Assembly (NCBI RefSeq): GCF_049065735.1
Contig: NZ_JBAKHD010000006.1
Location: forward strand, 1 to 64,000
Length of the DNA: 64,000 nucleotides
Direction of reading: 5' to 3'
Source: Paramesorhizobium sp049065735
GTDB lineage: Bacteria > Pseudomonadota > Alphaproteobacteria > Rhizobiales > Rhizobiaceae
Notes under the pieces: model-generated
What the model was told of the DNA's origin: nothing
Databases searched by the model: none
What the model saw: only the letters and a program-made list of their open reading frames with translations
Shown here: positions 42,680 to 51,685 of the stretch, piece by piece
Layout: every line of letters starts with the position of its first letter
Numbering within the stretch: the stretch's first letter is position 1
Made by a program: the position numbers and the translations under genes

Positions 42680-43750
42680 TTACTTGAGCTGGTCTTCCTT
42701 GTAATAACCGGAACCGACCAGAACGTCCTTCCAGTTTTCCTTGGTCACGAGCACAGGCTTCAGCAGGTAAGCCGGAACGACCTTGACGCCATTGTTGTAG
42801 GTCTTGGTGTCGTTGACTTCAGGCTCCTTGCCGGTGCCAAGAGCATCGATCATGTTGGCCGTAACCTTGGCGAGTTCACGGGTGTCCTTGAAGATGGTCG
42901 AATATTGCTCGCCGGCGATGATCGACTTGACGGACGGAACTTCCGCATCCTGGCCTGAGACATAGGGGAACGGCTGGTCCTTGGTACCGTAGCCTACGCC
43001 ACGCAGCGAAGAGAGGATACCGATGGAGATGCCGTCATAGGGAGACAGCACGGCGTTGACCTTCTTGTCGGTGTAGTAGGCCGAGAGAAGGTTGTCCATG
43101 CGGGCCTGCGCAGCGGCGCCGTCCCAGCGCAGCGTTCCGACCTTGTCCATGCCCATCTGGCCGGACTGCACGACGAGCTCGCCCTTGTCGATATAAGGCT
43201 GCAGCACGGACATCGCGCCGTCATAGAAGAAGTAGGCGTTGTTGTCGTCAGGCGAGCCGCCGAACAGCTCGATGTTGAACGGACCCTTCTTCTCCGGCAG
43301 GCCGAGCGCGTCGACGAGCGACTTCGCCTGCAGGACACCAACCTGGAAATTATCAAAGGTCGTGTAGTAATCGACATTCGGCGTGTCGCGGATCAGGCGG
43401 TCATAAGCGATGACCTTGATGCCGGCGTCATGGGCCTGCTGCAGCGCGCCGGAAAGCGTCGTACCGTCGATCGCGGCGACCACGAGGACCTTCACGCCCT
43501 TGGTGATCATGTTCTCGATCTGCGACAGCTGGTTCGGGATGTCGTCTTCAGCGTACTGCAGGTCGGTCTTATAACCGCGCTCCTGCAGGATCTTCACCAT
43601 GTTGTCGCCATCGGCGATCCAGCGCGCGGACGACTTCGTCGGCATGGAGATGCCGATCGTGCCCTTCTCCTGCGCCATGGTCGGAGCGGCGGCGGCTCCC
43701 ATCCAGGCGACAGACAGCAGCGCTGCCAAAGCAGTTTTGAGTATTTTCAC
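42680..43750 (-). CDS. chvE: Multiple sugar-binding periplasmic protein ChvE
   Basis: A 356-residue periplasmic sugar-binding protein. The signal peptide is MKILKTALAALLSVAWMGAA with cleavage near PTMAQ. The mature start TIGISMPTKSSARWIADGDN and the blocks DDIPNQLSQIENMITKGVKV, YDRLIRDTPNVDYYTTFDN and SGQDAEVPSVKSIIAGEQYS match Agrobacterium ChvE, which binds many aldose sugars and, in that species, feeds VirA signalling and chemotaxis. The gene uses a GTG start preceded by GAGGAT. No vir genes are seen, so the role here is uptake or chemotaxis. Confidence 0.9.
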   Translation of the reverse strand: MKILKTALAALLSVAWMGAAAAPTMAQEKGTIGISMPTKSSARWIADGDNMVKILQERGYKTDLQYAEDDIPNQLSQIENMITKGVKVLVVAAIDGTTLSGALQQAHDAGIKVIAYDRLIRDTPNVDYYTTFDNFQVGVLQAKSLVDALGLPEKKGPFNIELFGGSPDDNNAYFFYDGAMSVLQPYIDKGELVVQSGQMGMDKVGTLRWDGAAAQARMDNLLSAYYTDKKVNAVLSPYDGISIGILSSLRGVGYGTKDQPFPYVSGQDAEVPSVKSIIAGEQYSTIFKDTRELAKVTANMIDALGTGKEPEVNDTKTYNNGVKVVPAYLLKPVLVTKENWKDVLVGSGYYKEDQLK

Positions 43751-44114
43751 GGGTATCCTCCCAGTTGCTGATCACATTTCAGCCGCACCCATCCTGAAGC
43801 CGCTACGCGATGGCGTTGGCTCAAGACAGGGACGACCAATCCCACCCAAGCCCGGAAATTGGAAAACTCTTCCCCTCGATCCCGATCTCAGGATCAATTA
43901 CGCCTAACGCTGCAGGGAAAATGACTCCGCCTCCCGGACTTAAATTATATGATATGATTTTTTAAAACGGTTCATTTGTCAACTGGGATGGAGACGCCGC
44001 TATGTTTATTCTACCGGAGCGGGCAATTTCAAGCATTTCACCACCTCCTTCTGCACCTGCCTGAACGGGGTATTCCGCAGGTTCGTGCTTAAGTCCTACA
44101 GCGTTTTGCAGCCA

Positions 44115-44126
44115 TTTTACGTAAAA
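44115..44126. promoter_or_regulatory. Possible second LacI-type site (TTTTACGTAAAA)
   Basis: A perfect 12-bp palindrome with the central CG typical of LacI-family operators, 85 bp left of the stronger operator. Two sites would allow looping in the divergent region. Tentative. Confidence 0.4.
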
Positions 44127-44210
44127 GGAAACGCCTCTGCTTGAGGATGACGCGAAAATGAAGGGCGTGTTACCCTGGCAGGCCGTTCTGCGAGGATAGG
44201 TTCAACGAAA

Positions 44211-44231
44211 TTGGGGAAAACTTTTTCCCAA
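44211..44231. promoter_or_regulatory. LacI-family operator upstream of the LacI gene
   Basis: TTGGGGAAAA-C-TTTTTCCCAA is a 21-bp dyad with one mismatch, 62 bp before the LacI start. It resembles the GGGAAAA/TTTTCCC cores of the operators at 7218-7265. Confidence 0.6.
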
Positions 44232-44292
44232 GAAAAAGCGGGCTATGCGATATACCGCCATTCGCCCAGAAAAAAGGCGGGAGGCAGTTGGC

Positions 44293-45315
44293 ATGAAGAG
44301 TGAAACAGAGAGCGGCAAGACGGAGGCACAGACCCCGCCGGAGAGCGACAGGCCGACCCTGAAGACCATCGCCTTCATGGCGGGGCTTGGCGTCACGACC
44401 GTCTCCCGCGCGCTGAAGGACGCGCCTGAAATCGGCATCGAGACGCGCAAGCGCGTTCAGTTGATCGCGCGGCAGGTGGGCTACCGGCCCAACCGCGCCG
44501 GCGTGCGCCTGCGCACCGGCAAGACAAACGTCATCGCCCTCGTGCTCAACACGCAGGACGAGATCATGGGCTTCACCTCGCATGTCGTCCACGGCGTTTC
44601 CGAGGTGCTGGCCGATACGCAATATCACCTGATCGTCACGCCCTATTCCCATTCCAAGGACCCGATGGAGCCGATCCGCTATATCGTCGAAACGGGTTCG
44701 GCTGACGGTCTCATTTTCTCGCGCACGGAGCCCGACGATGCGCGGGTGCGTTACCTGACCGAGCATAACGTCCCTTTCGCCACCCATGGGCGCACGGATA
44801 TGGGCATTGAGCATCCGTTCCATGATTTCGACAATTACAGCTTCGCCCGCAATGTCGCGGCGCGGCTTGCCGAACGCGGACGCCGGCGGCTGGCGATCCT
44901 GACGCCGCCACCGCATCTGACCTATTACAGCCATATGGTGAATGGCTTTTTTGACGGCGCGCGTGAAAATGGCTGCGCCGCCCATATCCTGCCCGGTATC
45001 GATATCGATGCGCCGCTCGACATTTTGCGCGAGCGCATCCAGGCCATCGTGCGCCAGGGTGACCGCCCGGACGGGATCATCTGCGCATCGAGCGCTGCTG
45101 CCATCGCCACCGTCGCCGGTCTGGAGGCGGCGGGGTTGCGGCTGGGAGCGGATGTGGACGTTGCCGCGAAACAATCCTCCGATATTCTGCCCTGGTTCCG
45201 GCCCGAGATGATCGTCGTCAGCGAAAGCTTCAAGCTCGCCGGGCGCAAGCTGGCCGAGGCAGTGCTTGCCCGGATCGCGGGCGCTGACCCGAGCACGCTG
45301 CAAAGCATAGGGTAA
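44293..45315 (+). CDS. LacI-family regulator divergent from chvE
   Basis: A 340-residue LacI/GalR regulator. The HTH is LKTIAFMAGLGVTTVSRALK, followed by the hinge and sugar-binding-like effector domain (NVIALVLNTQDEIMGFTSHV, FDNYSFARNVAARLAERGRR). ATG 44293 follows GGAGG; the open frame further upstream lies over the operator region. It is transcribed away from chvE and probably represses chvE-gguAB or itself. Agrobacterium uses a LysR protein (GbpR) for chvE, so this would be different wiring. Confidence 0.85.
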   Translation: MKSETESGKTEAQTPPESDRPTLKTIAFMAGLGVTTVSRALKDAPEIGIETRKRVQLIARQVGYRPNRAGVRLRTGKTNVIALVLNTQDEIMGFTSHVVHGVSEVLADTQYHLIVTPYSHSKDPMEPIRYIVETGSADGLIFSRTEPDDARVRYLTEHNVPFATHGRTDMGIEHPFHDFDNYSFARNVAARLAERGRRRLAILTPPPHLTYYSHMVNGFFDGARENGCAAHILPGIDIDAPLDILRERIQAIVRQGDRPDGIICASSAAAIATVAGLEAAGLRLGADVDVAAKQSSDILPWFRPEMIVVSESFKLAGRKLAEAVLARIAGADPSTLQSIG

Positions 45316-45327
45316 GACGCGACCTCG

Positions 45328-47331
45328 TTACCCCTCAAGCCATTTCAGCTGTTCCGGCGTGAGCTTAATATCGAGCGCCGAGAGACTATCCTCTAGCTCG
45401 CCGACAGTGCGGGGGCCAATGAGAGGAATCACCGGGAAGGCTTGCGCGACGACATAGGCGAGCGCGACGTGGATCGGGTGGCGGCCAAGCTGCTCTGCCA
45501 ATTCTATGGCCCTTTCACGGCGTTCGAAATTGCGGTCGGAATACCAAGTCCGCACCATTTCCTCGTCATCCCGCTTGTCGCGTCCCGCCCGCTCGGTGAA
45601 GAAGCCCCTGCCCTGGCTTGACCAGGCGAAATTGGGAATGTTGCGCGCCTTCAGCCACTCCTTCCATTCGTCGTCTGAGGCGGCAACGCATCCCGCCCAG
45701 ATCGGCTCCAGCATTTCGGCGAGCGAGAAATTGTTGGAAAGCGCCGCCGGGGCCGTCTTGCCGGATTTTTGCGCATAGGCGATGGCTTCGTCCATGCGCT
45801 CGCGCGTCCAGTTCGACCCGCCGAAAATGCCGCGAATGCGTCCGCGCCGCACTTCCGCATCCATGGCGTCGACGAACTCACCCACGGGCACGTCCGGATT
45901 GTCGCGATGCATGAAATAGACATCGACATAATCGGTTTTCAGCCGTTCCAGCGACTGGTCGAGCTGCCTGGCGATGACATCGGGGTAGCAAAGCGGGGAA
46001 TGGGCCCCCTTGCCGATCAGCACGATCTCCTCGCGCGGCACATTGCGGCTCGTGTGCCAGTCGCCGAAAATCGCTTCCGTCCGCCCGCCGCCATAGATGA
46101 AGGCCGTGTCGAACAGATTGCCGCCCGCTTCATAGAAAGCGTCGAGCGTCAGCGAGGCCGAGGCGAAATTGGGGAAGAACTCGAACCCCAGCGCGACAGT
46201 GGAAGCGAGTTTGGCGAGGCCGGGAATCTGCCGTTTCGGTATGGAATTGCCGGGGCGTACCGTTCCGCCCGCAATATTCTTCACCCGCTTCGCCGCTCTC
46301 TCGATGCCATATTCCAGGCCTACGGAAGCGCGCCAGCGATCCATCACCCTGAGATTGCCGAGCGAATCCTCCCAGCTCATGCCGGGGCTCGCAAATTCCT
46401 GCCGCCCCGCCCGAATCGCCTCGCCCGCCGCGTCCACTTCGAAGGCATAGAGCCATCCGTCCTCGCGGACCTCGACCGTTTCCCGCTCGTTTCCCCTGAT
46501 AATCTCGATGCGCCCCACCCCGCCCTTATGGCCCGAAGCGTACCAGAAATCCTCAACCTCGATGCGTCCGCTCGCGCCGATAATGCGCAGCACATTGTCC
46601 TGCTTCGCCATGATGGAGCACGACACATCCGCGATAATACCGCTTGTAAATTTCAGCACGGCGGATGCCCATTCATCGACACCGGAGCCCCCGAGATGGG
46701 CGACGCCGAACACCTTTTCCGGTTCTGCGAAAGGCTTGCCTTCCGCCGCGCCCGCGATGAGCCGGGCCATGGAAACCGGATAGCCGCCCACGTCGAGAAT
46801 GCCGCCCCCAGCGGTATCATTGGCGAACAGGCGGTGATCGGGCCGGAAGCTACCCATGCTGAAGCCGAAGCTGGAGCGGATGATACGGATAGCGCCGATA
46901 ACGCCCTCTTTGACCAGCTCGACGAGCTTCGCCGTTTGCGGATGCAGGCGGTACATATAGGCCTCGCCCGCAAAGACACCGGCCTTCTTCGCCTCATAGA
47001 AAATCGCATCGGCGTCATAGGCCGAAAGCGCAATCGGCTTTTCGACGAGCACATGCTTTCCGGCGCGGATGGCCTTGATCGCCCATTCGGCGTGGAGCGT
47101 GTGCGGGGTGGCGATATAGACGGCGTCGATGTCAGGATCGCTCAGAAGCGCCTCATAGCCATGGACCACCCGCGCGCCGGGAAATGCCTCGGCAAGCCCT
47201 GGCTTGTCCGGATTGCGCGTGGCGATGGCCGAGAGTTCCCCGGTGTTTGAATGGGCGATGCCATCGGCAAAGGTGCGTGCGATGGTGCCTGGGCCGATAA
47301 TGCCCCAGCGGATCTTTTGGGCGGATATCAT
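45328..47331 (-). CDS. Fused Gfo/Idh/MocA dehydrogenase-aldo/keto reductase
   Basis: A 667-residue two-domain enzyme. Residues about 1-350 are a Gfo/Idh/MocA oxidoreductase: the dinucleotide site IRWGIIGPGTIARTFADGI, the EKP motif in VLVEKPIALS, and GGGILDVGGYPVSMARLI. Residues about 360-667 are an aldo/keto reductase: FDTAFIYGGGRTEAIFGDW (catalytic Tyr), LIGKGA, and DYVDVYFMHRDNPDVPVGEF with the catalytic-site His. The two could act in sequence on one sugar, for example oxidation and reduction in epimerisation. It is the last gene of the AraC-linked ABC operon, 37 bp after the ATPase. Confidence 0.87.
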   Translation of the reverse strand: MISAQKIRWGIIGPGTIARTFADGIAHSNTGELSAIATRNPDKPGLAEAFPGARVVHGYEALLSDPDIDAVYIATPHTLHAEWAIKAIRAGKHVLVEKPIALSAYDADAIFYEAKKAGVFAGEAYMYRLHPQTAKLVELVKEGVIGAIRIIRSSFGFSMGSFRPDHRLFANDTAGGGILDVGGYPVSMARLIAGAAEGKPFAEPEKVFGVAHLGGSGVDEWASAVLKFTSGIIADVSCSIMAKQDNVLRIIGASGRIEVEDFWYASGHKGGVGRIEIIRGNERETVEVREDGWLYAFEVDAAGEAIRAGRQEFASPGMSWEDSLGNLRVMDRWRASVGLEYGIERAAKRVKNIAGGTVRPGNSIPKRQIPGLAKLASTVALGFEFFPNFASASLTLDAFYEAGGNLFDTAFIYGGGRTEAIFGDWHTSRNVPREEIVLIGKGAHSPLCYPDVIARQLDQSLERLKTDYVDVYFMHRDNPDVPVGEFVDAMDAEVRRGRIRGIFGGSNWTRERMDEAIAYAQKSGKTAPAALSNNFSLAEMLEPIWAGCVAASDDEWKEWLKARNIPNFAWSSQGRGFFTERAGRDKRDDEEMVRTWYSDRNFERRERAIELAEQLGRHPIHVALAYVVAQAFPVIPLIGPRTVGELEDSLSALDIKLTPEQLKWLEG

Positions 47332-47368
47332 TGAAAAACCTCTGGAATGCTCGGGTTGAACGGGAGGA

Positions 47369-48454
47369 TCAGCGCAGGCGTTGGCCGTCTGCGCCGAAGA
47401 GGAAGAGTTTGTGAAGAGGGATGCCCACCGTCAGGTGGCTCTGATTGGCAAGACCGCGCGAATCCGGACGCTCGATCACCAGCGGCTCGCCTCCCGCGAG
47501 ACGGGCATGGACGTAACTGGTGTTGCCCAGATGCTCCGCCATATCGACATGGACGGTCAAATCCACATCGCCCATGCCGCTATGGCGAAAATGCTCAGGC
47601 CGGATGCCCAGCGTGACGGGCGTGCCCTCGGCAAGTTGTGTCGCAAGCGGCAGGGTAAGTCGCAGGGCTGGATCGCCGTCGAGCGAGACGGTGACTCCGC
47701 CCTCGCTCGCGCCTGATATCTTCGCCGCCAGGAAGTTCATCTTGGGCGAGCCGACAAAGCCCGCGACGAACCGGTTGGCGGGGTTGTCATAAAGGTCCAG
47801 CGGCGCGCCGACCTGCTCGATATTGCCGCCGCGCATCACGACGATCTTGTCGGCGAGCGTCATCGCCTCGGTCTGGTCATGCGTGACATAGATCATCGTC
47901 GTGCCGAGCTGCTTGTGCAGCCGGGCGATCTCCACCCGCATCTGCACGCGCAGTTCGGCGTCGAGATTCGACAGCGGCTCGTCGAAGAGAAACACTTGCG
48001 GCTCGCGCACAATGGCGCGGCCGATGGCGACACGCTGGCGCTGTCCGCCCGAGAGCTCCTTTGGCCGCCGGTGCATCAGCTCGGCGATCTGCAGGATTTC
48101 GGCAGCGCGCCGCACGCGCTTCGCCGTATCCTCCTTCGGATTGCCGTTCATCCTCAGCCCGAAGGAGAGGTTCTCCTCGACCGTCATATGCGGATAGAGC
48201 GCATAGGACTGGAACACCATGGCAATGCCGCGGTCGGCGGGCTCGGCATCGTTGACGACTTTTCCGCCGATGGCGATCTCCCCGCCGGAAATATCCTCCA
48301 GCCCCGCAATCATGCGCAGCAGGGTGGATTTTCCGCAGCCGGAGGGGCCAACGAACACCACGAACTCGCCATCGGCGATATCGAGATTGGCGCCGTGAAT
48401 GATTTCCAGCGTACCGTAACGCTTGACGACATTTTTGAGGACAAGGCCAGCCAT
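47369..48454 (-). CDS. ABC sugar importer ATPase (UgpC/MalK type)
   Basis: A 361-residue ATPase: Walker A GPSGCGKST, signature LSGGQRQRVAIGRA, Walker B FLFDEPLSNLD, THDQTEAM and a C-terminal MalK-type regulatory domain (LGIRPEHF). It is the fourth gene of the binding protein-permease-permease-ATPase-oxidoreductase operon and starts 12 bp after the second permease. Confidence 0.9.
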   Translation of the reverse strand: MAGLVLKNVVKRYGTLEIIHGANLDIADGEFVVFVGPSGCGKSTLLRMIAGLEDISGGEIAIGGKVVNDAEPADRGIAMVFQSYALYPHMTVEENLSFGLRMNGNPKEDTAKRVRRAAEILQIAELMHRRPKELSGGQRQRVAIGRAIVREPQVFLFDEPLSNLDAELRVQMRVEIARLHKQLGTTMIYVTHDQTEAMTLADKIVVMRGGNIEQVGAPLDLYDNPANRFVAGFVGSPKMNFLAAKISGASEGGVTVSLDGDPALRLTLPLATQLAEGTPVTLGIRPEHFRHSGMGDVDLTVHVDMAEHLGNTSYVHARLAGGEPLVIERPDSRGLANQSHLTVGIPLHKLFLFGADGQRLR

Positions 48455-48466
48455 GACGCTCCCCGA

Positions 48467-49303
48467 TTATTTGACGGCGCCGGCGGCGATGCCGGCAATG
48501 AAATGGCGCTGCAGGAAGACGAAGACGGCAAGCACCGGCGCGGTCAGCAGCACGGCGCCCGCCATGATGCCGCCCCACGAAACCTTGGTAAGACCGATGA
48601 GCGTGCCGAGCGCGACCGGAGCGGTCATCATGCCGGGCCGGGAATTGATGAGCAGCGGCCAGAGATAATTGTTCCACGAAGCGAGGAAGAGGATGATCGA
48701 CAGCGCCGCCATGGTGGGCCGCGCCAGCGGCAGCGCGATACGCAGGAAGATCTGCCATTCCTTCACACCCTCGACGCGGGCGGCATCGAAAAGTTCCGAT
48801 GGCATCATGGAAAAGGCCTGCCGCATGAAGAGCACACCGAGCGAATTGAAGAGCGGCGGCACGATCAGCGCGATCCAGGTGTTGGCGAGCTTGAACTCCC
48901 GCGCGACCATGATGAATTGCGGAATAACCACCACCGCGAAGGGTAGCGTGATGGTGCCGAGGATGATGGCGATGACCACCGATTTTCCGGCGAAGCGATA
49001 GCGCACCAGCGCCCAGCCGGCCATCGAGGTCAGAAGCACCGATAGAACGGTGTAGATGACGGCGACCGTGATAGAGATGAACATCGCCCGCAGGAAATTG
49101 GTGTTGCCCTGCAGGACATGGAAATTCTCCATGAAATGGGTCGATGGCGTCAGGACGATCTCAGGGCTGAAAATGCCGTGATCAGGCATGGTGGAGAAGA
49201 TGAACATCATCCACAGCGGAAACAGCCAGATCAGCGCCAGCGGCGTCAGCACGGCATGAAGGCCGATCTTCTGCCAGAGCAGGGTCTTCGATCTGGATCT
49301 CAT
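48467..49303 (-). CDS. ABC sugar importer permease 2 (MalG/UgpE type)
   Basis: A 278-residue permease with six predicted helices. The EAA loop reads FDAARVEGVKEWQIFLRIAL, and the C-terminus HFIAGIAAGAVK is typical. ATG 49303 overlaps the preceding permease stop by 4 bp, so translation is coupled. Confidence 0.88.
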   Translation of the reverse strand: MRSRSKTLLWQKIGLHAVLTPLALIWLFPLWMMFIFSTMPDHGIFSPEIVLTPSTHFMENFHVLQGNTNFLRAMFISITVAVIYTVLSVLLTSMAGWALVRYRFAGKSVVIAIILGTITLPFAVVVIPQFIMVAREFKLANTWIALIVPPLFNSLGVLFMRQAFSMMPSELFDAARVEGVKEWQIFLRIALPLARPTMAALSIILFLASWNNYLWPLLINSRPGMMTAPVALGTLIGLTKVSWGGIMAGAVLLTAPVLAVFVFLQRHFIAGIAAGAVK

Positions 49304-50160
49304 TTCGATTCCCTCCCGGCCCATAGATTGAGAAGCGATATGGCGATAGCGAGCGCGGCCATGATGTAGGCGATGGCCGAGGCGTAACCGAAATTCAGCG
49401 AGGTGAAGCCCTGTCGATAAAGCAGGAGGCCGAGCGTCTCCGTCGCCCCGCCGGGGCCGCCTCTGTTGGTGATGAGGAACGGTTCGGTGAAGAGCTGCAT
49501 CGTGCCGATGACCGACAGGACGACGCAGAACATGATGATCGGCTTTAAGAGCGGCAGCGTGATGTGAAAGAATTGCTGGCGCTTGCTCACCCGGTCAAGC
49601 GTGGCCGCTTCATAGACATCAGCAGGAATGGACTGAAGCCCGGCAAGGATGATGATGGCGTTATAGCCCGCCCAGCGCCAAGTGACGGCGATGATGAGCA
49701 GTGCCATTGCAGCATTGCCATTGTCGAACCAGGAGACGGGCGCAAGTCCCACCGAGGTGATCAGCTTGTTGATAATGCCGAAATCGGCGCTGAACATCAC
49801 CCGGAACACGGCGGCATAGGCGACCTCGCCGACGACGACGGGCGCGAAGAAGGCGAAGCGATAGAACGGACGCGCCTTCAGTAGCGGCGAATTCAGGAGA
49901 ACCGCCATGATCGTCGCGAGCGCGATCATGACAGGTACCTGTATCACAAGGATAATCAGCGTGTTGTACAGCGCGTTATAAAAGGCCGGGTCGGCGATGA
50001 GCCGGCCCCAGTTGAGCGACGGCGCGAAACGCCATGGATTGACGCGGGTGTTCTGGAACGACAGCAGGAACGAGTCGATGATCGGCCAGACCCAGAACAC
50101 CGCGAAAATCAGAAGATAGGGGGCGAGGAACGCATAAGCGATCCGGTTGTTGAGCCGCAT
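49300..50160 (-). CDS. ABC sugar importer permease 1 (MalF/UgpA type)
   Basis: A 286-residue permease with six helices and the EAA loop YEAATLDRVSKRQQFFHITL near residue 195. A 250-bp gap with a palindromic repeat separates it from the binding-protein gene. Confidence 0.88.
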   Translation of the reverse strand: MRLNNRIAYAFLAPYLLIFAVFWVWPIIDSFLLSFQNTRVNPWRFAPSLNWGRLIADPAFYNALYNTLIILVIQVPVMIALATIMAVLLNSPLLKARPFYRFAFFAPVVVGEVAYAAVFRVMFSADFGIINKLITSVGLAPVSWFDNGNAAMALLIIAVTWRWAGYNAIIILAGLQSIPADVYEAATLDRVSKRQQFFHITLPLLKPIIMFCVVLSVIGTMQLFTEPFLITNRGGPGGATETLGLLLYRQGFTSLNFGYASAIAYIMAALAIAISLLNLWAGRESK

Positions 50161-50410
50161 GGCTTGCCTCCGAAATATCCTTGGAGCTTTTGTTCAGAAG
50201 GAAGCATCGGCNGGACATCTCCCCCTCTGTCCTGCCGGACATCTCCCCCTCAAGGGGGGAGATTGGCTGACCTCACCCTCCACCGCCCATTCTGCGACGC
50301 TTGCGATTGGTGCCGCGCGTCGATGACGGCTAATCTCCCCCCTTGAGGGGGAGATGTCCGGCAGGACAGAGGGGGGGTGCCTCGCGATTCCCTCCAAACG
50401 TCGACGCTCT
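50161..50410. repeat. Intergenic palindromic element with tandem partial copy
   Basis: The core is a perfect 44-bp inverted repeat (50221-50264 and 50332-50375) with a 67-bp loop. To its left, GGACATCTCCCCCTCTGTCC (from 50213) repeats part of the arm in tandem; an ambiguous base (N) at 50212 lies in this copy. The loop matches the element inside nasA. It again sits between a binding-protein gene and its first permease gene. Confidence 0.85.
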
Positions 50411-51685
50411 TCACTGAGCTACCGGCAACCCCGTTGCTGCTTCGATCTGCTTGGCAGCATCATCCAGCGCCGCCTTGGCATTGGGATAGCCTCCCGCGAA
50501 ATATTTGGTCTGAGTTGCCATGTAGATAGCGTCGGCGTCGGTCTGGAAGGCCGTGCCGCGGGCGGGCACGATCTTCGGCAGGGTCGCCAGGATCTCGGCC
50601 CAGACCGGCTGCCCGCCCCAATAGGGCTGCGCCTCCTTGACGAAGGGATCGTCGATGGCCGAGAGAAGCGACGGCACCAGGCCGAAGGATTTCAGCATCG
50701 TTACCTGCGCCTCATTGGTGGTGAGGGCATAGTCGATGAATTTCCATGCCGCTTCCTTGTTCTGCGAGGCGGAGCTGATGGCGAGCGAAGAGCCGCCGAT
50801 ATTGGCGGCGCGCGGTCCGTCAGGCGTCAGGCTGGGCATGAGATAGACGCCCCATTTGCCCGAGAGATCGGGCGAGTTGGTGCGGATCGAGCCTTCATAC
50901 CAGGCGCCATACATCTGGCTCGCGGCCTTGCCCGCCGTGTTGGCCTGGATTTTCTCGTCCCAGATCGCGGCAGTTATGATGCCCGCGTCCTTCATCTCCT
51001 TCAGCTTTTCCAGCGTGGCGACGCAAGCCGGCTGGTTGATGGTGATGCTTTGCCCGTCAGTGGAGAAGTAGCCGCAGCCCTGCTCATTGGCGATCATGCG
51101 GAACCATTCGCTGTCACCGTTGAAATCGGCCTGCGCCATGACTGTACCGGGATTGGCCGCCATGACCTTCTTGCCGGCGGCAATGAAATCATCCCAGGTC
51201 TTGATCGTCTGCGGATCGACCCCGGCCTTTTCATAGAAATCGCGGCGATAGAAGACCGCGACCGGGCCGGAATCCCAGGGCATGGCATAGGCAACCCCGT
51301 CCACTTCCAGTTCGGTGCGCTTGAAATCGGGGAACAGCGCCTGTTTTTCGGGCGTATAGCCAAGCTGGGTCAAATCCGTGAAGCAATCCGGGAAACGGGC
51401 CCAGAACACTTCCGCCTCGAAATTCTCGACGGTGACGATATCAGGCAGCCCCTCCCCGCCCGCGGCGCAGGCGGCCAGCGTCTTGTCATAGACCGGATCA
51501 TTGCCGAGATCTTCGATATTGACCTTGATATCGGGGTATTTCTTGTTGAACCCTTCGAGCGTCGACTTCAGCGACGATGCGGCGACGTTCCAGCTCCAGA
51601 TGGTGATGGTGGTGGTGGACTGCGCGGACGCAGGCACAGTCAAAAGCGCAAGCGACAGCGCCGCGCCAAGAAGTTTGAAGCACAT
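50411..51685 (-). CDS. ABC sugar importer, periplasmic binding protein
   Basis: A 424-residue family-1 solute-binding protein. The signal peptide is MCFKLLGAALSLALLTVPAS, cleaved near SAQ, followed by TITIWSWNVAASSLKSTLEG. Other typical blocks are AYAMPWDSGPVAVFYRRDFY and GEGLPDIVTVENFEAEVF. GGAGG lies just before ATG 51685. The ligand is unknown; the downstream fused oxidoreductase suggests a modified sugar, sugar acid or polyol. It is divergent from an AraC regulator. Confidence 0.88.
   Translation of the reverse strand: MCFKLLGAALSLALLTVPASAQSTTTITIWSWNVAASSLKSTLEGFNKKYPDIKVNIEDLGNDPVYDKTLAACAAGGEGLPDIVTVENFEAEVFWARFPDCFTDLTQLGYTPEKQALFPDFKRTELEVDGVAYAMPWDSGPVAVFYRRDFYEKAGVDPQTIKTWDDFIAAGKKVMAANPGTVMAQADFNGDSEWFRMIANEQGCGYFSTDGQSITINQPACVATLEKLKEMKDAGIITAAIWDEKIQANTAGKAASQMYGAWYEGSIRTNSPDLSGKWGVYLMPSLTPDGPRAANIGGSSLAISSASQNKEAAWKFIDYALTTNEAQVTMLKSFGLVPSLLSAIDDPFVKEAQPYWGGQPVWAEILATLPKIVPARGTAFQTDADAIYMATQTKYFAGGYPNAKAALDDAAKQIEAATGLPVAQ

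Larger units (their letters stand above)
43751..44292. other. Divergent regulatory interval between chvE and LacI gene
   Basis: About 540 bp without a supported gene. It holds an AT-rich stretch upstream of chvE with a minus-strand TTGACA at 43982-43977 and TATAAT-like sequences around 43944-43955 (spacing not ideal). It also contains a TTTTACGTAAAA palindrome (44115-44126) and a stronger LacI-type operator at 44211. Confidence 0.5.
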
